This document shows positions 1 through 12,397 of a DNA stretch of 64,000 nt, piece after piece. The notes beneath the pieces were generated by a model, which was given only the letters and a program-made list of their open reading frames with translations, ran no database searches and had not been told where the DNA came from. A program made the position numbers and the translations under genes. Position 1 is the stretch's first letter. Every line of letters begins with the position of its first letter. Source of the DNA: Bolinopsis microptera (lineage: Eukaryota > Ctenophora > Tentaculata > Lobata > Bolinopsidae); assembly GCF_026151205.1 (NCBI RefSeq), contig NC_087077.1, positions 19,713,975 through 19,777,974 of the forward strand, written 5' to 3'.

Positions 1-623
1 AAAATGTTTTACCTTGGGTAGGTTGGCAAAAAAGGGCCAACTTTTTTGCCTCATTTGGCTCCTTTGCCCAGAAAATGATAAATTTTGGATACTTTTAAAG
101 ATATTTCTTTGATAAGTGTGTACTAGTTTTACCATCTATAACAGCTAAGTTATTTGCAGTGCCAGTGCAGTTAGACTATGTGCAGCTGAGGGGCGAACCA
201 ACTGTTTTGCCTCATCTGGGTTCAGTTGTCCGGTAGCCGATTCGGAATCAGCGTCCGAAAATACATCAACTCAAGTTGGTTTCAACTGTCGGGGCCCTTT
301 TAGAAAAACTCGAAGATCGATTGTAAAGTGGTTTAGCACGTACTACTAGTACATTATAAAAACTTTAAGATTCAGAAGCTGGAGATTCCAAATTCATAAT
401 GACAAACGCTTAAATTAAAAAAAACAAAAATACCGTCGGAGAATTCAAAGTATACACAGTATGACTGAAGGCAAAGCAATAAAATTTTTCTGAAATGATG
501 ATTTAACAAAGTTGAGTAAACCATCGTTTAGTCCCCGGAAACGCAACCAACCTTCCAACAGTGTTGGCAACTGGCCAACCTTAGCTTTGATAGATCGTGA
601 TAAAGCCACCATTTCGCGGTTAT
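1..623 (-). repeat. Dispersed repeat R1, inverted copy
   Basis: This stretch reads as the reverse complement of about 39,834-40,466, with scattered single-base and short indel differences. The match runs up to the assembly gap, so the repeat probably continues into it. Other partial plus-strand copies lie at 31,079-31,970, 33,420-33,765 and 38,880-40,466. No protein is recognisable in it, and the family type is unknown. Confidence 0.8.
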
Positions 624-723
624 NNNNNNNNNNNNNNNNNNNNNNNNNNNNNNNNNNNNNNNNNNNNNNNNNNNNNNNNNNNNNNNNNNNNNNNNNNNNN
701 NNNNNNNNNNNNNNNNNNNNNNN
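624..723. other. Assembly gap (100 N)
   Basis: A run of exactly 100 undetermined bases separates repeat R1 from the 11-bp satellite. The round number suggests a placeholder for a gap of unknown size. Confidence 0.98.
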
Positions 724-3700
724 TTCCCTAACCCCCCCTTAATTTTTAACCTTTTAACTCTTAAACTTCCCTTAATTCCCAAACTTTCCCTTAACTTCTA
801 ATTTCCCTTAACTCCCAAACCCCACACCTCTCCCAACCTTTTACCTTCCTCTAACCTCCTCACTTCCCTAATCTCCTCTAACTCTCCTCTAACTCTCCCA
901 ACTCTCCTCAACTCTCCTCTAACTCTCCTCTAACTTTCCTCTAACTCTCCTAACATCCTCCTCTAACTCTCTAACTCTCCTCTATCTCTCCTCTAACTCT
1001 CTTCTACCTCTCCTCTAACTCTCCTCTGACTATCCTCTAACTCTCCTCTAACTCTCCTCTATCTCTCCTCTAACTCTCCTCTAACTCTCCTCTAACTCTC
1101 CTCTAACTCTCCTCTAACTCTCCTCTAACTTTCCTCTAACTCTCCTCTAACTCTCCTCTATCTCTCCTCTAACTCTCTTCTACCTCTCCTCTAACTCTCC
1201 TCTAACTCTCCTCTAACTCTCCTCTAACTCTCCTCTATCTCTCCTCTAACTCTCCTCTAACTCTCCTCTAACTCTCCTCTAACTCTCCTCTAACTCTCCT
1301 CTAACTCTCCTCTAACTTCCTCTAACTCTCCTCTAACTCTCCTCTATCTCTCCTCTAACTCTCCTCTACTCTCCTCTAACTCTCCTCTAACTCTCCTCTA
1401 ACTCTCCTCTAACTCTCCTCTAACTCTCCTCTAACTCTCCTCTAACTCTCCTCTAACTCTCCTCTAACTCTCCTCTAACTCTCCTCTAACTCTCCTCTAA
1501 CTCTCCTCTAACTCTCCTCTAACTCTCCTCTAACTCTCCTCTAACTCTCCTCTAACTCTCCTCTAACTCTCCTCTATCTCTCCTCTAACTCTCTCTACCT
1601 CTCCTCTAACTCTCCTCTGACTATCCTCTAACTCTCCTCTAACTCTCCTCTAACTCTCCTCTAACTCTCCTCTAACTCTCCTCTAACTCTCCTCTAACTC
1701 TCCTCTAACTCTCCTCTAACTCTCCTCTAACTCTCCTCTAACTCTCCTCTAACTCTCCTCTAACTCTCCTCTAACTCTCCTCTAACTCTCCTCTAACTCT
1801 CCTCTAACTCTCCTCTAACTCTCCTCTAACTCTCCTCTAACTCTCCTCTAACTCTCCTCTAACTCTCCTCTAACTCTCCTCTAACTCTCCTCTAACTCTC
1901 CTCTAACTCTCCTCTAACTCTCCTCTAACTCTCCTCTAACTCTCCTCTAACTCTCCTCTAACTCTCCTCTAACTCTCCTCTAACTCTCCTCTAACTCTCC
2001 TCTAACTCTCCTCTAACTCTCCTCTAACTCTCCTCTAACTCTCCTCTAACTCTCCTCTAACTCTCCTCTAACTCTCCTCTAACTCTCCTCTAACTCTCCT
2101 CTAACTCTCCTCTAACTCTCCTCTAACTCTCCTCTAACTCTCCTCTAACTCTCCTCTAACTCTCCTCTAACTCTCCTCTAACTCTCCTCTAACTCTCCTC
2201 TAACTCTCCTCTAACTCTCCTCTAACTCTCCTCTAACTCTCCTCTAACTCTCCTCTAACTCTCCTCTAACTCTCCTCTAACTCTCCTCTAACTCTCCTCT
2301 AACTCTCCTCTAACTCTCCTCTAACTCTCCTCTAACTCTCCTCTAACTCTCCTCTAACTCTCCTCTAACTCTCCTCTAACTCTCCTCTAACTCTCCTCTA
2401 ACTCTCCTCTAACTCTCCTCTAACTCTCCTCTAACTCTCCTCTAACTCTCCTCTATCTCTCCTCTAACTCTCTTCTACCTCTCCTCTAACTCTCCTCTAA
2501 CTCTCCTCTAACTCTCCTCTAACTCTCCTCTAACTCTCCTCTAACTCTCCTCTAACTCTCCTCTAACTCTCCTCTAACTCTCCTCTAACTCTCCTCTAAC
2601 TCTCCTCTATCTCTCCTCTAACTCTCTTCTACCTCTCCTCTAACTCTCCTCTGACTATCCTCTAACTCTCCTCTAACTCTCCTCTAACTCTCCTCTAACT
2701 CTCCTCTAACTCTCCTCTAACTCTCCTCTAACTCTCCTCTAACTCTCCTCTAACTCTCCTCTAACTCTCCTCTAACTTTCCTCTAACTCTCCTCTAACTC
2801 TCCTCTATCTCTCCTCTAACTCTCTTCTACCTCTCCTCTAACTCTCCTCTAACTCTCCTCTAACTCTCCTCTAACTCTCCTCTAACTCTCCTCTAACTCT
2901 CCTCTAACTCTCCTCTAACTCTCCTCTAACTCTCCTCTAACTCTCCTCTAACTCTCCTCTAACTCTCCTCTAACTCTCCTCTAACTCTCCTCTAACTCTC
3001 CTCTAACTCTCCTCTAACTCTCCTCTAACTCTCCTCTATCTCTCCTCTAACTCTCTCTACCTCTCCTCTAACTCTCCTCTAACTCTCCTCTAACTCTCCT
3101 CTAACTCTCCTCTAACTCTCCTCTAACTCTCCTCTAACTCTCCTCTAACTCTCCTCTAACTCTCCTCTAACTCTCCTCTAACTCTCCTCTAACTCTCCTC
3201 TAACTCTCCTCTAACTCTCCTCTAACTCTCCTCTAACTCTCCTCTAACTCTCCTCTAACTCTCCTCTAACTCTCCTCTAACTCTCCTCTAACTCTCCTCT
3301 AACTCTCCTCTAACTCTCCTCTAACTCTCCTCTAACTCTCCTCTAACTCTCCTCTAACTTCCTCTAACTCTCCTCTAACTCTCCTCTAACTCTCCTCTAA
3401 CTCTCCTCTAACTCTCCTCTAACTCTCCTCTAACTCTCCTCTAACTCTCCTCTAACTCTCCTCTAACTCTCCTCTAACTCTCCTCTAACTCTCCTCTAAC
3501 TCTCCTCTAACTCTCCTCTAACTCTCCTCTAACTCTCCTCTAACTCTCCTCTAACTCTCCTCTAACTCTCCTCTAACTCTCCTCTAACTCTCCTCTAACT
3601 CTCCTCTAACTCTCCTCTAACTCTCCTCTAACTCTCCTCTAACTCTCCTCTAACTCTCCTCTAACTCTCCTCTAACTCTCCTCTAACTCTCCTCTAACTC

Positions 3701-4484
3701 TCCTCTAACTCTCCTCTAACTCTCCTCTAACTCTCCTCTAACTCTCCTCTAACTCTCCTCTAACTCTCCTCTAACTCTCCTCTAACTCTCCTCTAACTCT
3801 CCTCTAACTCTCCTCTAACTCTCCTCTAACTCTCCTCTAACTCTCCTCTAACTCTCCTCTAACTCTCCTCTAACTCTCCTCTAACTCTCCTCTAACTCTC
3901 CTCTAACTCTCCTCTAACTCTCCTCTAACTCTCCTCTAACTCTCCTCTAACTCTCCTCTAACTCTCCTCTAACTCTCCTCTAACTCTCCTCTAACTCTCC
4001 TCTAACTCTCCTCTAACTCTCCTCTAACTCTCCTCTAACTCTCCTCTAACTCTCCTCTAACTCTCCTCTAACTCTCCTCTAACTCTCCTCTAACTCTCCT
4101 CTAACTCTCCTCTAACTCTCCTCTAACTCTCCTCTAACTCTCCTCTAACTCTCCTCTAACTCTCCTCTAACTCTCCTCTAACTCTCCTCTAACTCTCCTC
4201 TAACTCTCCTCTAACTCTCCTCTAACTCTCCTCTAACTCTCCTCTAACTCTCCTCTAACTCTCCTCTAACTCTCCTCTAACTCTCCTCTAACTCTCCTCT
4301 AACTCTCCTCTAACTCTCCTCTAACTCTCCTCTAACTCTCCTCTAACTCTCCTCTAACTCTCCTCTAACTCTCCTCTAACTCTCCTCTAACTCTCCTCTA
4401 ACTCTCCTCTAACTCTCCTCTAACTCTCCTCTAACTCTCCTCTAACTCTCCTCTAACTCTCCTCTACCTCTCCTCTAACTCTCT
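724..4484. repeat. 11-bp satellite, unit CTCCTCTAACT
   Basis: After about 150 bp of degenerate, pyrimidine-rich variants next to the gap, the unit CTCCTCTAACT repeats roughly 325 times. A few variants recur at intervals (CTCCTCTATCT, CTCTTCTACCT, CTCCTCTGACT), and the block from about 1,660 to 4,460 is nearly homogeneous. The plus strand is almost free of G. There are no open reading frames. The recurring order of variants suggests higher-order copying. The true length is uncertain because of the adjoining gap. Confidence 0.95.
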
Positions 4485-4523
4485 AACTGATAACTTAACA
4501 ACTATCTTATTAGACAACAACTG

Positions 4524-4823
4524 TTAATTATTGCAAATGTCTTGAGACAAACCACACGACGCCCGCCACGGGTTCAGCAATGTTATACTGGTTAAATGGA
4601 TTGCCATCACTATCTGAACTGATACCAAGAGTAAAATACCACAAATAGTGCAGCTGAGCCCGTAGGAGGAGACGTGGATGATGAAGCCACCGCAGAGAGG
4701 ACCAAGGAAGGAGCCTAGGAAGAAAGAGGAGGAGTAGATACCGCCCATGTGACAGCTGGCGACGTTCTCTGAGAGTCCCGTCCGGTGTTTGTAGTGAGCT
4801 ATCATGAGGGGCAGGGCTGCTAC
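4524..4823 (-). CDS. MFS transporter (SLC18B1-like), last exon
   Basis: This minus-strand exon encodes the C-terminal 99 residues of a major-facilitator transporter, a multi-pass membrane carrier. It starts at an AG acceptor at 4,825-4,824, reads in phase 0 and ends at a stop at 4,524. Visible are an HRTGLSENVAS segment, a helix with SFFLGSFLGPLCGGFII and a final hydrophobic helix. The glycine/proline pattern (SxGAFxGPxxGGF) matches the last transmembrane helices of SLC18B1-type proteins. It follows in phase from the exon at 29,511-29,660, with about 24.7 kb of intron between. The acceptor's pyrimidine tract is formed by the G-run minisatellite read on the minus strand. Family membership is a by-eye call; the transported substrate is not known from the sequence. 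Confidence 0.7.
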   Translation of the reverse strand, partial: VAALPLMIAHYKHRTGLSENVASCHMGGIYSSSFFLGSFLGPLCGGFIIHVSSYGLSCTICGILLLVSVQIVMAIHLTSITLLNPWRASCGLSQDICNN

Positions 4824-4831
4824 CTGGGGGG

Positions 4832-4905
4832 AGGGGGTATTTGTTTGGTTGGGGGGGGGGGGGGTATTAGATTTAGTTGAGGGGGGGGGGGGGGGTATTA
4901 GATTT
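4832..4905. repeat. G-run minisatellite, left remnant
   Basis: Two or three units of TATTAGATTTAGTTG plus a long G run lie between the transporter's last exon and the LINE. The same unit makes up 28,809-29,331. The remnant ends in ATTAGATTT (4,897-4,905), which is repeated at 28,809-28,817 on the other side of the LINE. The LINE therefore appears to sit inside the array, flanked by a 9-bp target duplication. Confidence 0.75.
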
Positions 4906-7900
4906 TTCGGTCTTCCAATGGTTGTGTGAAGCGCAGGTGGCCCAAAGCGTCACCGCTGGATAGAGACCCTGGATCTGCCTGCAGCAGCCAGAACCTCGAA
5001 AAAGGGCTACCCCGTTGGTGCCCTTTTCCAGTACCACATCGAACAGCAAGATGAAGCCTCTCCACAACAAGTCCTATCCTGCTACCTCCTCGTGGTGAAG
5101 ACTGGAAACTGGATGAACAGTGGTGATCTCCAGGCTAAGGGCAGCGAAGGGCGACGGGAGGCTCACTGACCCCCGTGGATTTCAATTATTGAATCACATA
5201 ATTGTCTCCTAACTCTAAACCTCAAGAGAAGAGAGGTGCAGAGAATCAGTGACTCCCCCGGCTGTGGAGTGAACAGTAGCTAAAGAGGTATTGGCCGTTT
5301 GCCTCTGACCTTGTTTCTATGACCCAGGTAAACTGGACCACGCTCTGGTAACAGGATCGGCCCCCCATGCCTGGGGTAACGAGGTAGTCAGGGGGAAGGT
5401 TAGCCCCCGTAAAAGTGGAGCCTTGGCTCACACTCTAATCTCCCTAAGCTTTGGGACAAAAGCGTATAGTCATTTATTGGAATTGGTGAAGAAAGAAGAA
5501 ATAATACAACGACAGGACATCATCACAAAACCCACTCTTACTGATTAGTAGCAACAAGTGTTCTAGCGGAAGTTGTTACTCACGTGGCCAAGATGGATAA
5601 GTCATTTAACGCTCAAGTGGCGCCCGGCGTTAAGTAGGTGTCTCACTTTGCCTGATGTGCAGGGGACTGCGCATGAGACACCAGTTTGATGATGTCTTAT
5701 AATAACACTAGGGTTAAAGTCCCTACCACTGATTTAGATGTCGGAGGGGACCGGATTGATGACTCTCTCACCCTAAAACTCCCTAGGAGAGGGGTGACAG
5801 ATGATATGCCGGCTCCTTCACCCGGCACAAAAAATAACATAAAACAACAAAAAAAAGGATGGGGATGCATTGGTTTCTTGTAGTGAGGTAGCTCTAGTAG
5901 GAACATTTAATGTCCGAACTGCTAGAGAAGGTTACAAGCGCCTTGAACTCGTGACTCAGTTTCTGGAGAGTGGCATGGAGATCCTTGGGATCCAAGAACA
6001 TAGAATTGTCCACCAGAGCCGAACCAGATCGAAAAGTTCAATGATGGGGTTAGCTTGGTACCTGTTTCAGCATGGTGGAATGGAGCAGAGCAGCCACTGG
6101 TGGAGTGGGCTTTCTTGCTGACTAAAGAGCATACAGCGCAATCAGCCCACAATAAACCCTTTGCATCAAGAGTGGTGCTGACTATCTCTTTCAACGGAAA
6201 ATCCCAGACACACAACTATAACTGCCTAAAGTCCTACGAGGGGCAACACTATTTTAGAAGAAGCGGAGGATTTCACAACACCCTTAACATGCTATGAATG
6301 AATGTGCCAGCGCACCACCTTTGCTGATCACAGAGGAGATATTACGTCCCGGCTTGAAATGGAGAGTTGGAAGAAGATTCCCGTGGTACTTTCATACTCC
6401 GACCAATCGGAATGGATAAAGCCTACTGCTTAAGATCACTGTCCCTGGAGTGCGTTGAAATGAAATACCAATATCCGCATCAGAAATAAGGTCAACAAGA
6501 GGTGGACCTTCTTATCCGATGGTAACACTTAACAAAGGTCAGATTGACTATATCCTCATACGGCGAAGAGGAAAAACCTCATTAAAGAACATCTGAAGAT
6601 TACAACACATTTTCAGTCGTAGGGATCTGATCACAGAGTTGTAGTGTGTAAATCAAAGTTAGCTTTAGGCAAGGCACAGGCCTCCGAAAAAGTTAACTAT
6701 GATTATAGTGCCCTGAAGTCGGATTTTGGGTGAGCATCAAAAAAATTATGCAATTGAAAGTTCGAATAGATTCTCAGTCCTGGTAAAGAGAGATTGATGG
6801 GCCACTGATAGCTTACGGAAGCTTATGTTGCTATTGTGAGCGGCAAACAATAGCCCTAAGCCAAGAAGACTCACAAAAGCAGATTGACCCCTCAAAGTGA
6901 CCCAAGAGAGACAGTGCAAGGGGAGGACTGTTCTTTGCCAAGGACCAATACCACAGGGCCTTGTGAAGATGAAGAGAGAGGGAATTCTCCACTAAAAATG
7001 AATAGATAAAGGCATGCTACAAAAGGTATAGGAAGAGATCCTGAAAGGGGAAAGATCAGGAAAGTTTGATGATACTGCTTATCGTTTGTAAAGCACCAAG
7101 GAATCCTGAAGCATTTCAACGCATATTATCACATGGGGACAAATCCCACTTGGACTCGTGGAAGGGGCAGCTCAACAGAACGTCTGAGAACTGATGGAAG
7201 CACATCACTGTGTTACTTGGACATCCTCCCACAGTCCCTACAATAGTATTTCCGATCAGGAATATACACCCTCCACTGAATAAATAGGAAGGCCCGTTCA
7301 CCATAGTGAGGAACTACGTCTTGCCACAAAGCAATAGTCTAAGGCAAAGCTAATGGGTGATGATGGTATCTCACCTGAATGATGATGAAGGAGGGTGGAC
7401 CATCGATGACGTCCATCCCTGAGTTCTGCAAGCGAAGCTTTATGTGATTGACTCATGCCCGATCATTGAACTCAGTAATATATGATTCCAGTGCCAAAGA
7501 AAGGGGACCTCACAAAGACCCGACAACTACAAGAGTAAAATCACTGTACATCGATAGTCAGTAAAACTTCTGAACAAAATGTTGCCTGAACATGATGAAG
7601 GCCAAGTCTTGAGGAATTTAAAGACAACATAATGGTTTTAAGACCTGGGCGCTCTACAACAACGCACATTCCATGCTCACGAAGAATTATGTAGGTGTGC
7701 TAGGCCAAAAATCTTAAGGCCACCATGGTGTTCAATGATTTCAACAAGTGCGTTCGATAGTGTGCAAAGAGGTTATCTCAAGAAGATATTAAAAAGCATA
7801 TGGCATCCAGAAGCCATAGTGCGCTCAATTAGGTTATCTAAACGAGCACAAAGGCTAAAGTAGTTACAGCCGATGGATAACTGAAATTTATGATATCCTG

Positions 7901-8274
7901 CTGGAGTACTGCAAGAGACACTCTTGCCCCGTACTTATAACATAATCGTGAATGTACTAAATCATGACAGTGACTAAAAACGAATGAAGTACTTCGGACA
8001 CCTGGTTTAACCCTCAGGCCTGCACGGAGATAATGATTGTGTGCCGATAAGATCGCAGACGTCGAGTTTGCAGATATTTGCCCTCATCACGTATAGCCAT
8101 TGAAGTGGCAAAACAACTCCTGACAGGCTGAGAAAGCAGCACTGATGTTGGGTCCTATCCATGAGCACTAAAACTAAGTTCATCATACTTCTGAACATGA
8201 ACAGAGGAGGCGATAGTCTTAATAGCTGTTCTGGAAACCACTGTAAAAAGTGTACAGAAACTTTGTTACCTTGG
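4906..8274 (+). pseudogene. LINE retrotransposon, 5' part (broken)
   Basis: This is the 5' portion of a non-LTR retrotransposon. The first ~960 bp have no recognisable coding. From about 5,886 the frame encodes the start of an APE-type endonuclease: a GTFNVRTARE segment, then EILGIQEHR holding the catalytic glutamate. Downstream only short, frame-shifted fragments of the endonuclease and reverse transcriptase survive up to 8,274. There the reading ends in LCYLG and is interrupted by LTR element A. The remainder resumes at 28,259. Many frameshifts mean this copy is not functional. It probably belongs to the RTE/CR1-like endonuclease-reverse transcriptases, but the clade cannot be fixed by eye. 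Confidence 0.75.
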
Positions 8275-8876
8275 TAGTGTAATATGGAGGCTGGTTACAG
8301 CAGTTTTAGAGTAGTTTTAGCAGTTGTGTAGATTGTAATTTAGTGATTAATATGACCGTTAGTAATGAGTGTAGATTTAGGTAGTTAAGTGACCACGTGG
8401 TATCACGTGGCGCGTGTCGATAACGCATTTCTGGACACGTTAGGATTAGTTCTGGAAAAGCTCTTTAGGTGACGTGTTTAATCAAAGTGTTAACCGCTGA
8501 TCTAGAACGCCCAACGTGGCCCGTCTTGCCACAGTTAAGTTGTGATTGTGATAATATCTTTATATTCATCATTCGAACGTTATTACTCGATTCAACTGTT
8601 TTCCTTTGTTCAACTCTAGCTTAGGACCGTTTGTAGCATTTAAAACCGTTTGATTACAGTACCCCTTAGTTGATGTTGTGTAGCAATCAGAGAAATTTGG
8701 GCAATACAATAATCGGATTTCGTTTTTAATTTGAGTTCAATATTTTGTTTTGTGGTTTTTGCAGTTGTCAGTCGTAAAAACGACTGAGAGTTAGTGTTAT
8801 GTGAGAGGACTTGGAGCGGGCTTTTTACCATTGGTCCCCTCGGGAGGACTGGTCTGGTGCCACCTTATTTTAACTT
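8275..8876 (+). mobile_element. LTR of Ty3/Gypsy element A, 5' copy
   Basis: About 600 bp are repeated directly at 27,633-28,254. The element starts TAGTGTAA, and the 3' copy ends TTACACTA, giving 8-bp inverted termini. The flanks are TTGG at 8,271-8,274 and at 28,255-28,258. Up to about 8,610 the two copies are almost identical; after that this copy carries dense indels. The right end is approximate because of that change. Two CACGTG boxes lie near 8,393-8,410. Just after the end, TGGAGAACCTGGG is a plausible tRNA primer-binding site. Confidence 0.85.
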
Positions 8877-11169
8877 CTGGAGAACCTGGGAAAAAAGTGG
8901 TACATGTCTGGACTAAGGGAAGGGAAGGGATAAAGGAATAGTGAGGTGAAAAAGGATTGGGGATCAGTTTTTGGGAGGTGAAATTGGAAATAAAGCTTGG
9001 GACACAATGAAAAAGAGCGGAGTTAAAAGAAGAAAATGGAGTTGTTTGTTTTGGGGCGAGAAGAGGAGGGTGTTTGAGCAGAGGAGAAGTTGGAGGAGAT
9101 ATGACAAGTGGAGACAGACGCAAAACTTGAGGGAGGGATTGAAGGGATCAAGAAGTAAAGTTGGAGAACCGAGCAACTTATTTAAGAAAGAGCGAGAATA
9201 TGGGATGATGATTTGAAACCCCGGAAATAAGAGAGAGAAAGGGAGTTACACGATGAAGTGTGGGGCGCCTAGTATAGGAAGAAGATGATTTTGTACATTC
9301 TTACAAGATTGAGCAAGGGGGTCCTGTTGGGGAGTAAAGGACAATTAGACTTGGGGGCTTGCAAACAGATGAAGACGATGCAAGTTTCAAAAAAGTAAAA
9401 ACATTCGGCTTTTGGGAGGAAGAGGTGACGTGAAAAATGTGCAGTGCGGTGAAACGAGGCTAATCCGCCCTGATGAAAGAATCAAGGAAAACGTTTCACA
9501 AAATGGGGCGGAAGCGTTAAGGCGTAGAGCATTCGCAAGAAAATAAGGATATGTGAGAAAGAAAACCCGAGGCTGTGGAGAGAGGGTGCAGGTTCATTGT
9601 TTGATACAGGGCGGAGAGACCCTGCATTAAAAACGGCTCCTTCAGATGAACACGGAGACAGGATTTTGATATGGGGAATCCGTTTAGCTTACAGGAGGAA
9701 ACATTCCAAGGCAGAAAGGGGGGAGGCTTGACAGGATCCAATAAATAACGGGAAATTTCCGGGCACCACTTATGGTGTTGGCAGGCAAGGTGAAAAAGAA
9801 GGGATGGAAAAAGATGTCAAATTTTGGGGAAAAAGGGCACAAGGCTGACTCGTGTTGGAAAATTTTGTGTGCCGCTGGGGGTAAAGGGGCATGTTGCCAG
9901 GGGTTTGTGGAGTAGATGAGTCCGGTTGAGCGGGTAGCAGGGGTGCGGTAGGGGGGCGAGTGGAGGTGCAGTAGAGGAGAGAGTCGCAGGCCATTGATTT
10001 TTTTAAAAATTTGGGTCGGGGTGAGGGACACATTCAGAGACTGTAACGTCAACAGGGGGCTTTGGAGAACGAGGGGGGCCCGCCCACAGTGAATGAACAC
10101 ATGGAAGAGGAGACCATTTAAAGGGGCGTGCATGGACAAAATTCTTTTCCATCAGTCGCTTAAAAATCTAGGGGAACAGAAGGAGGTAAATGGGGTGAAC
10201 GGGAAAACACATTTGGGGCTGGGAGTTGCAGGGATTGGCAGTACCTTTTTGTTGAAGCGGTCGGGTGAGTATTGTGCCCACGGGTTTTGTAGAGGACTGA
10301 GATAGGAGCAAACCGACCGTGTAACAGACTTGAAGTCATTTTTCAAGACACGATAAAAATCAGAGGGATTTAGAGAGGGAAAGTGGTGGTTGCGGAAATA
10401 AGTTTTGACACTTTCGTGGTAACTGATCTGTTAAAACAGAGTTCCTGTTTGGGATGATTTTTGAGATCGAATAGGTGACGCGGGGATTATAAAAGTCGAT
10501 GGTGCTGCATAACGGAGTGGGGTGCCGTTCACGGAGAAGCCGGAGAATGAAGCAGAATAAAAGTGAGATGTAGCAGACACAGTCATTTCCCAAAAACACG
10601 GTGAAATTTACTCAGGGAAGCTGCAGGCAAAAGGAGTAAACTTCAAGGGTTTGATTGACCACAGTACAAGCGGGGAATTGGAGAGAAGGAATCTGTTCGC
10701 TCATGAGTTGTGCACTCGTGAAGAGACTGTCCCGATGAAGTGTATTAACGCAATGTGAACCGATAAAATTCACGAACAAGATCTTTGCACGTTGAACCCT
10801 GAAAGGCGATCAAGATTTTCCCCGTGCAAAGGAGCAGGATTCACGATGTCGGAGTGAGGGAACTAAAATTGATGCCCAAGTCGGGAGCCGGGTAGCCAGG
10901 ACAAAAAGGGGGGAAAGGGGTCAGATGGTTGTTTGGAGGGGGGGTGGACGGAAAAGGGGGCAATGTTAAACACGAGAAACCAGATGAAGGAGATAATCTG
11001 GAGTTGGCGCTTCTCGCGATAAATTTTTTGAATGGGTGCTGCAATATGTTGAAGAAAAGATCAAGAAAGGAGGGGAGTCGCCCAGCTGGCATATCCTATA
11101 CCTCCCCCGTACAAACTTCACCCAGGTGGCCCGAAAAATTGAAAGGGGTAAGGGGGAAATAGCGAGCCC

Positions 11170-11640
11170 CAAAGGGCCCCATGACTTCAACCATCCTATA
11201 TTTTCTGGTCAAAAAAAATACAGATCCTGAATCATGGAGGTTGGTAGCAACCGGGGGTACCAAAAAAGTCTGCAGGGATGAGAAATACCCTTTTCCCCAA
11301 TTTAAATCCTTTTTAGACACTGGATCAATTCTATTTATTCAATTTCGATCTCCAAGGTTTCTGGCAGATACCATACTCTGAAGTTTCGAAAAAAGGTTAC
11401 AGCGTTCATGCACAGGGGAAGGTCTCTGTTGGGCTCGTTGAAGGGGTCACAAGAATCAGTAGGGGTTTCTCGAAGGTGATGGGGGGAAAATTTGGCAACA
11501 GTTCCGAAAAACATTGATATTCTTCATCGACGATTTTTTTCCGGTTAAAAGACTGTAATCGAACATCTCGACAGATTGGGATCCTGCGAGAGATTGTTCA
11601 AGCAAAATTGACGTTGCCCCCAAAAAAAGTAGCTACGAGG
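11170..11640 (+). pseudogene. Reverse transcriptase domain of element A (frame-broken)
   Basis: In shifting frames this stretch shows the conserved Ty3/Gypsy polymerase series: an SWRLV segment with a nearby GTKKV, a KYPFPQ segment standing for the usual KYPLP, FLDT, and AFMHRG near 11,400. At 11,523-11,534 it reads FIDD, the position of the catalytic YxDD. At least two frame changes separate these blocks. The enzyme would copy the element's RNA into DNA; this copy cannot be translated as it stands. Confidence 0.65.
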
Positions 11641-11851
11641 GAGAAAGAAAATTCGGGGGGTGTGCAATACGAGGAGGGAGTCAATCACAAAGGACAGGGT
11701 TAAGGATTACTTGCCTTCCCGTTCCCACCATTTGGGGAAAGGGTTTCAAGAATGTTGGGTCCCTTTTGAACACGTGGGGAAGTGGATCCAAAAAAAGCGT
11801 AATCGCAAAGCCTTTCACAAGTTATACAAAGGAAGCAAAGTTTGATGGACA

Positions 11852-12397
11852 ATGAGGCCGGGGGCGTTTGAGGAGCTAAAGAGAGGGGGTGGCGGAGAGA
11901 CGATTTTTGGTATACCGATACAAGGACCCTTTTCCAGTCAATCCCCTACAGTGGACGCTAGCAAACTGGATACGGGCTCCCTTGAGCAGGAATACAGATG
12001 GAAAGGGAGGGAGGAGAAAGTAGCATTTATAGAAAAGCTGACCATACAAGAGAAAAAAGGGCCGAACCAGCAAAATTGTCCCATGGTGAAGCCTTTGTCA
12101 CTGGAAGAGTACTCAGAAAACCAAGTTAAAAATCATACGGCTGTAAAGCCCCTATCAGCGAGGACCCCCTGTTTCAATCGACCCGCTTTTCAGAAGGCCG
12201 GGAGCCTCCAACAACCCTTTGATACGTGCACATTGAAGGAAAAGAAACAGCGGTGGACTTTTTTTGGGTTTTTCCCTTTTAAAAGGAAATTGTGGAAGCA
12301 TATCCCAAAAAAGTCAGTGGGCGGAAGTGGGGGGGAGGGGGTTTTCCCAGGCTCTGGGTGTCGATACTACCCCGAGGCACAACGTTCTGACTTGTGA
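11852..12397 (+). pseudogene. RNase H domain of element A (partly open)
   Basis: This open stretch of 181 codons holds TVDASKLDTG with the catalytic aspartate of the RNase H fold at 11,954. It continues with LTIQEKK, equivalent to the 'LT..E..Y' part that precedes the next active-site residue, and then an HTAVKPL segment equivalent to the 'TDH..L' motif. The order after the polymerase fits a Ty3/Gypsy pol. The last third of the frame is low-complexity and probably off-frame. Confidence 0.6.

Noticed and set aside
512-782. Open frames crossing the N gap
   Set aside because: Undetermined bases were read through; the flanks are repeat R1 and satellite.
8797-11320. Minus-strand open frames of 70-151 codons in element A
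   Set aside because: They are proline- and serine-rich readings of a purine-rich plus strand; the recognisable pol motifs are all on the plus strand.
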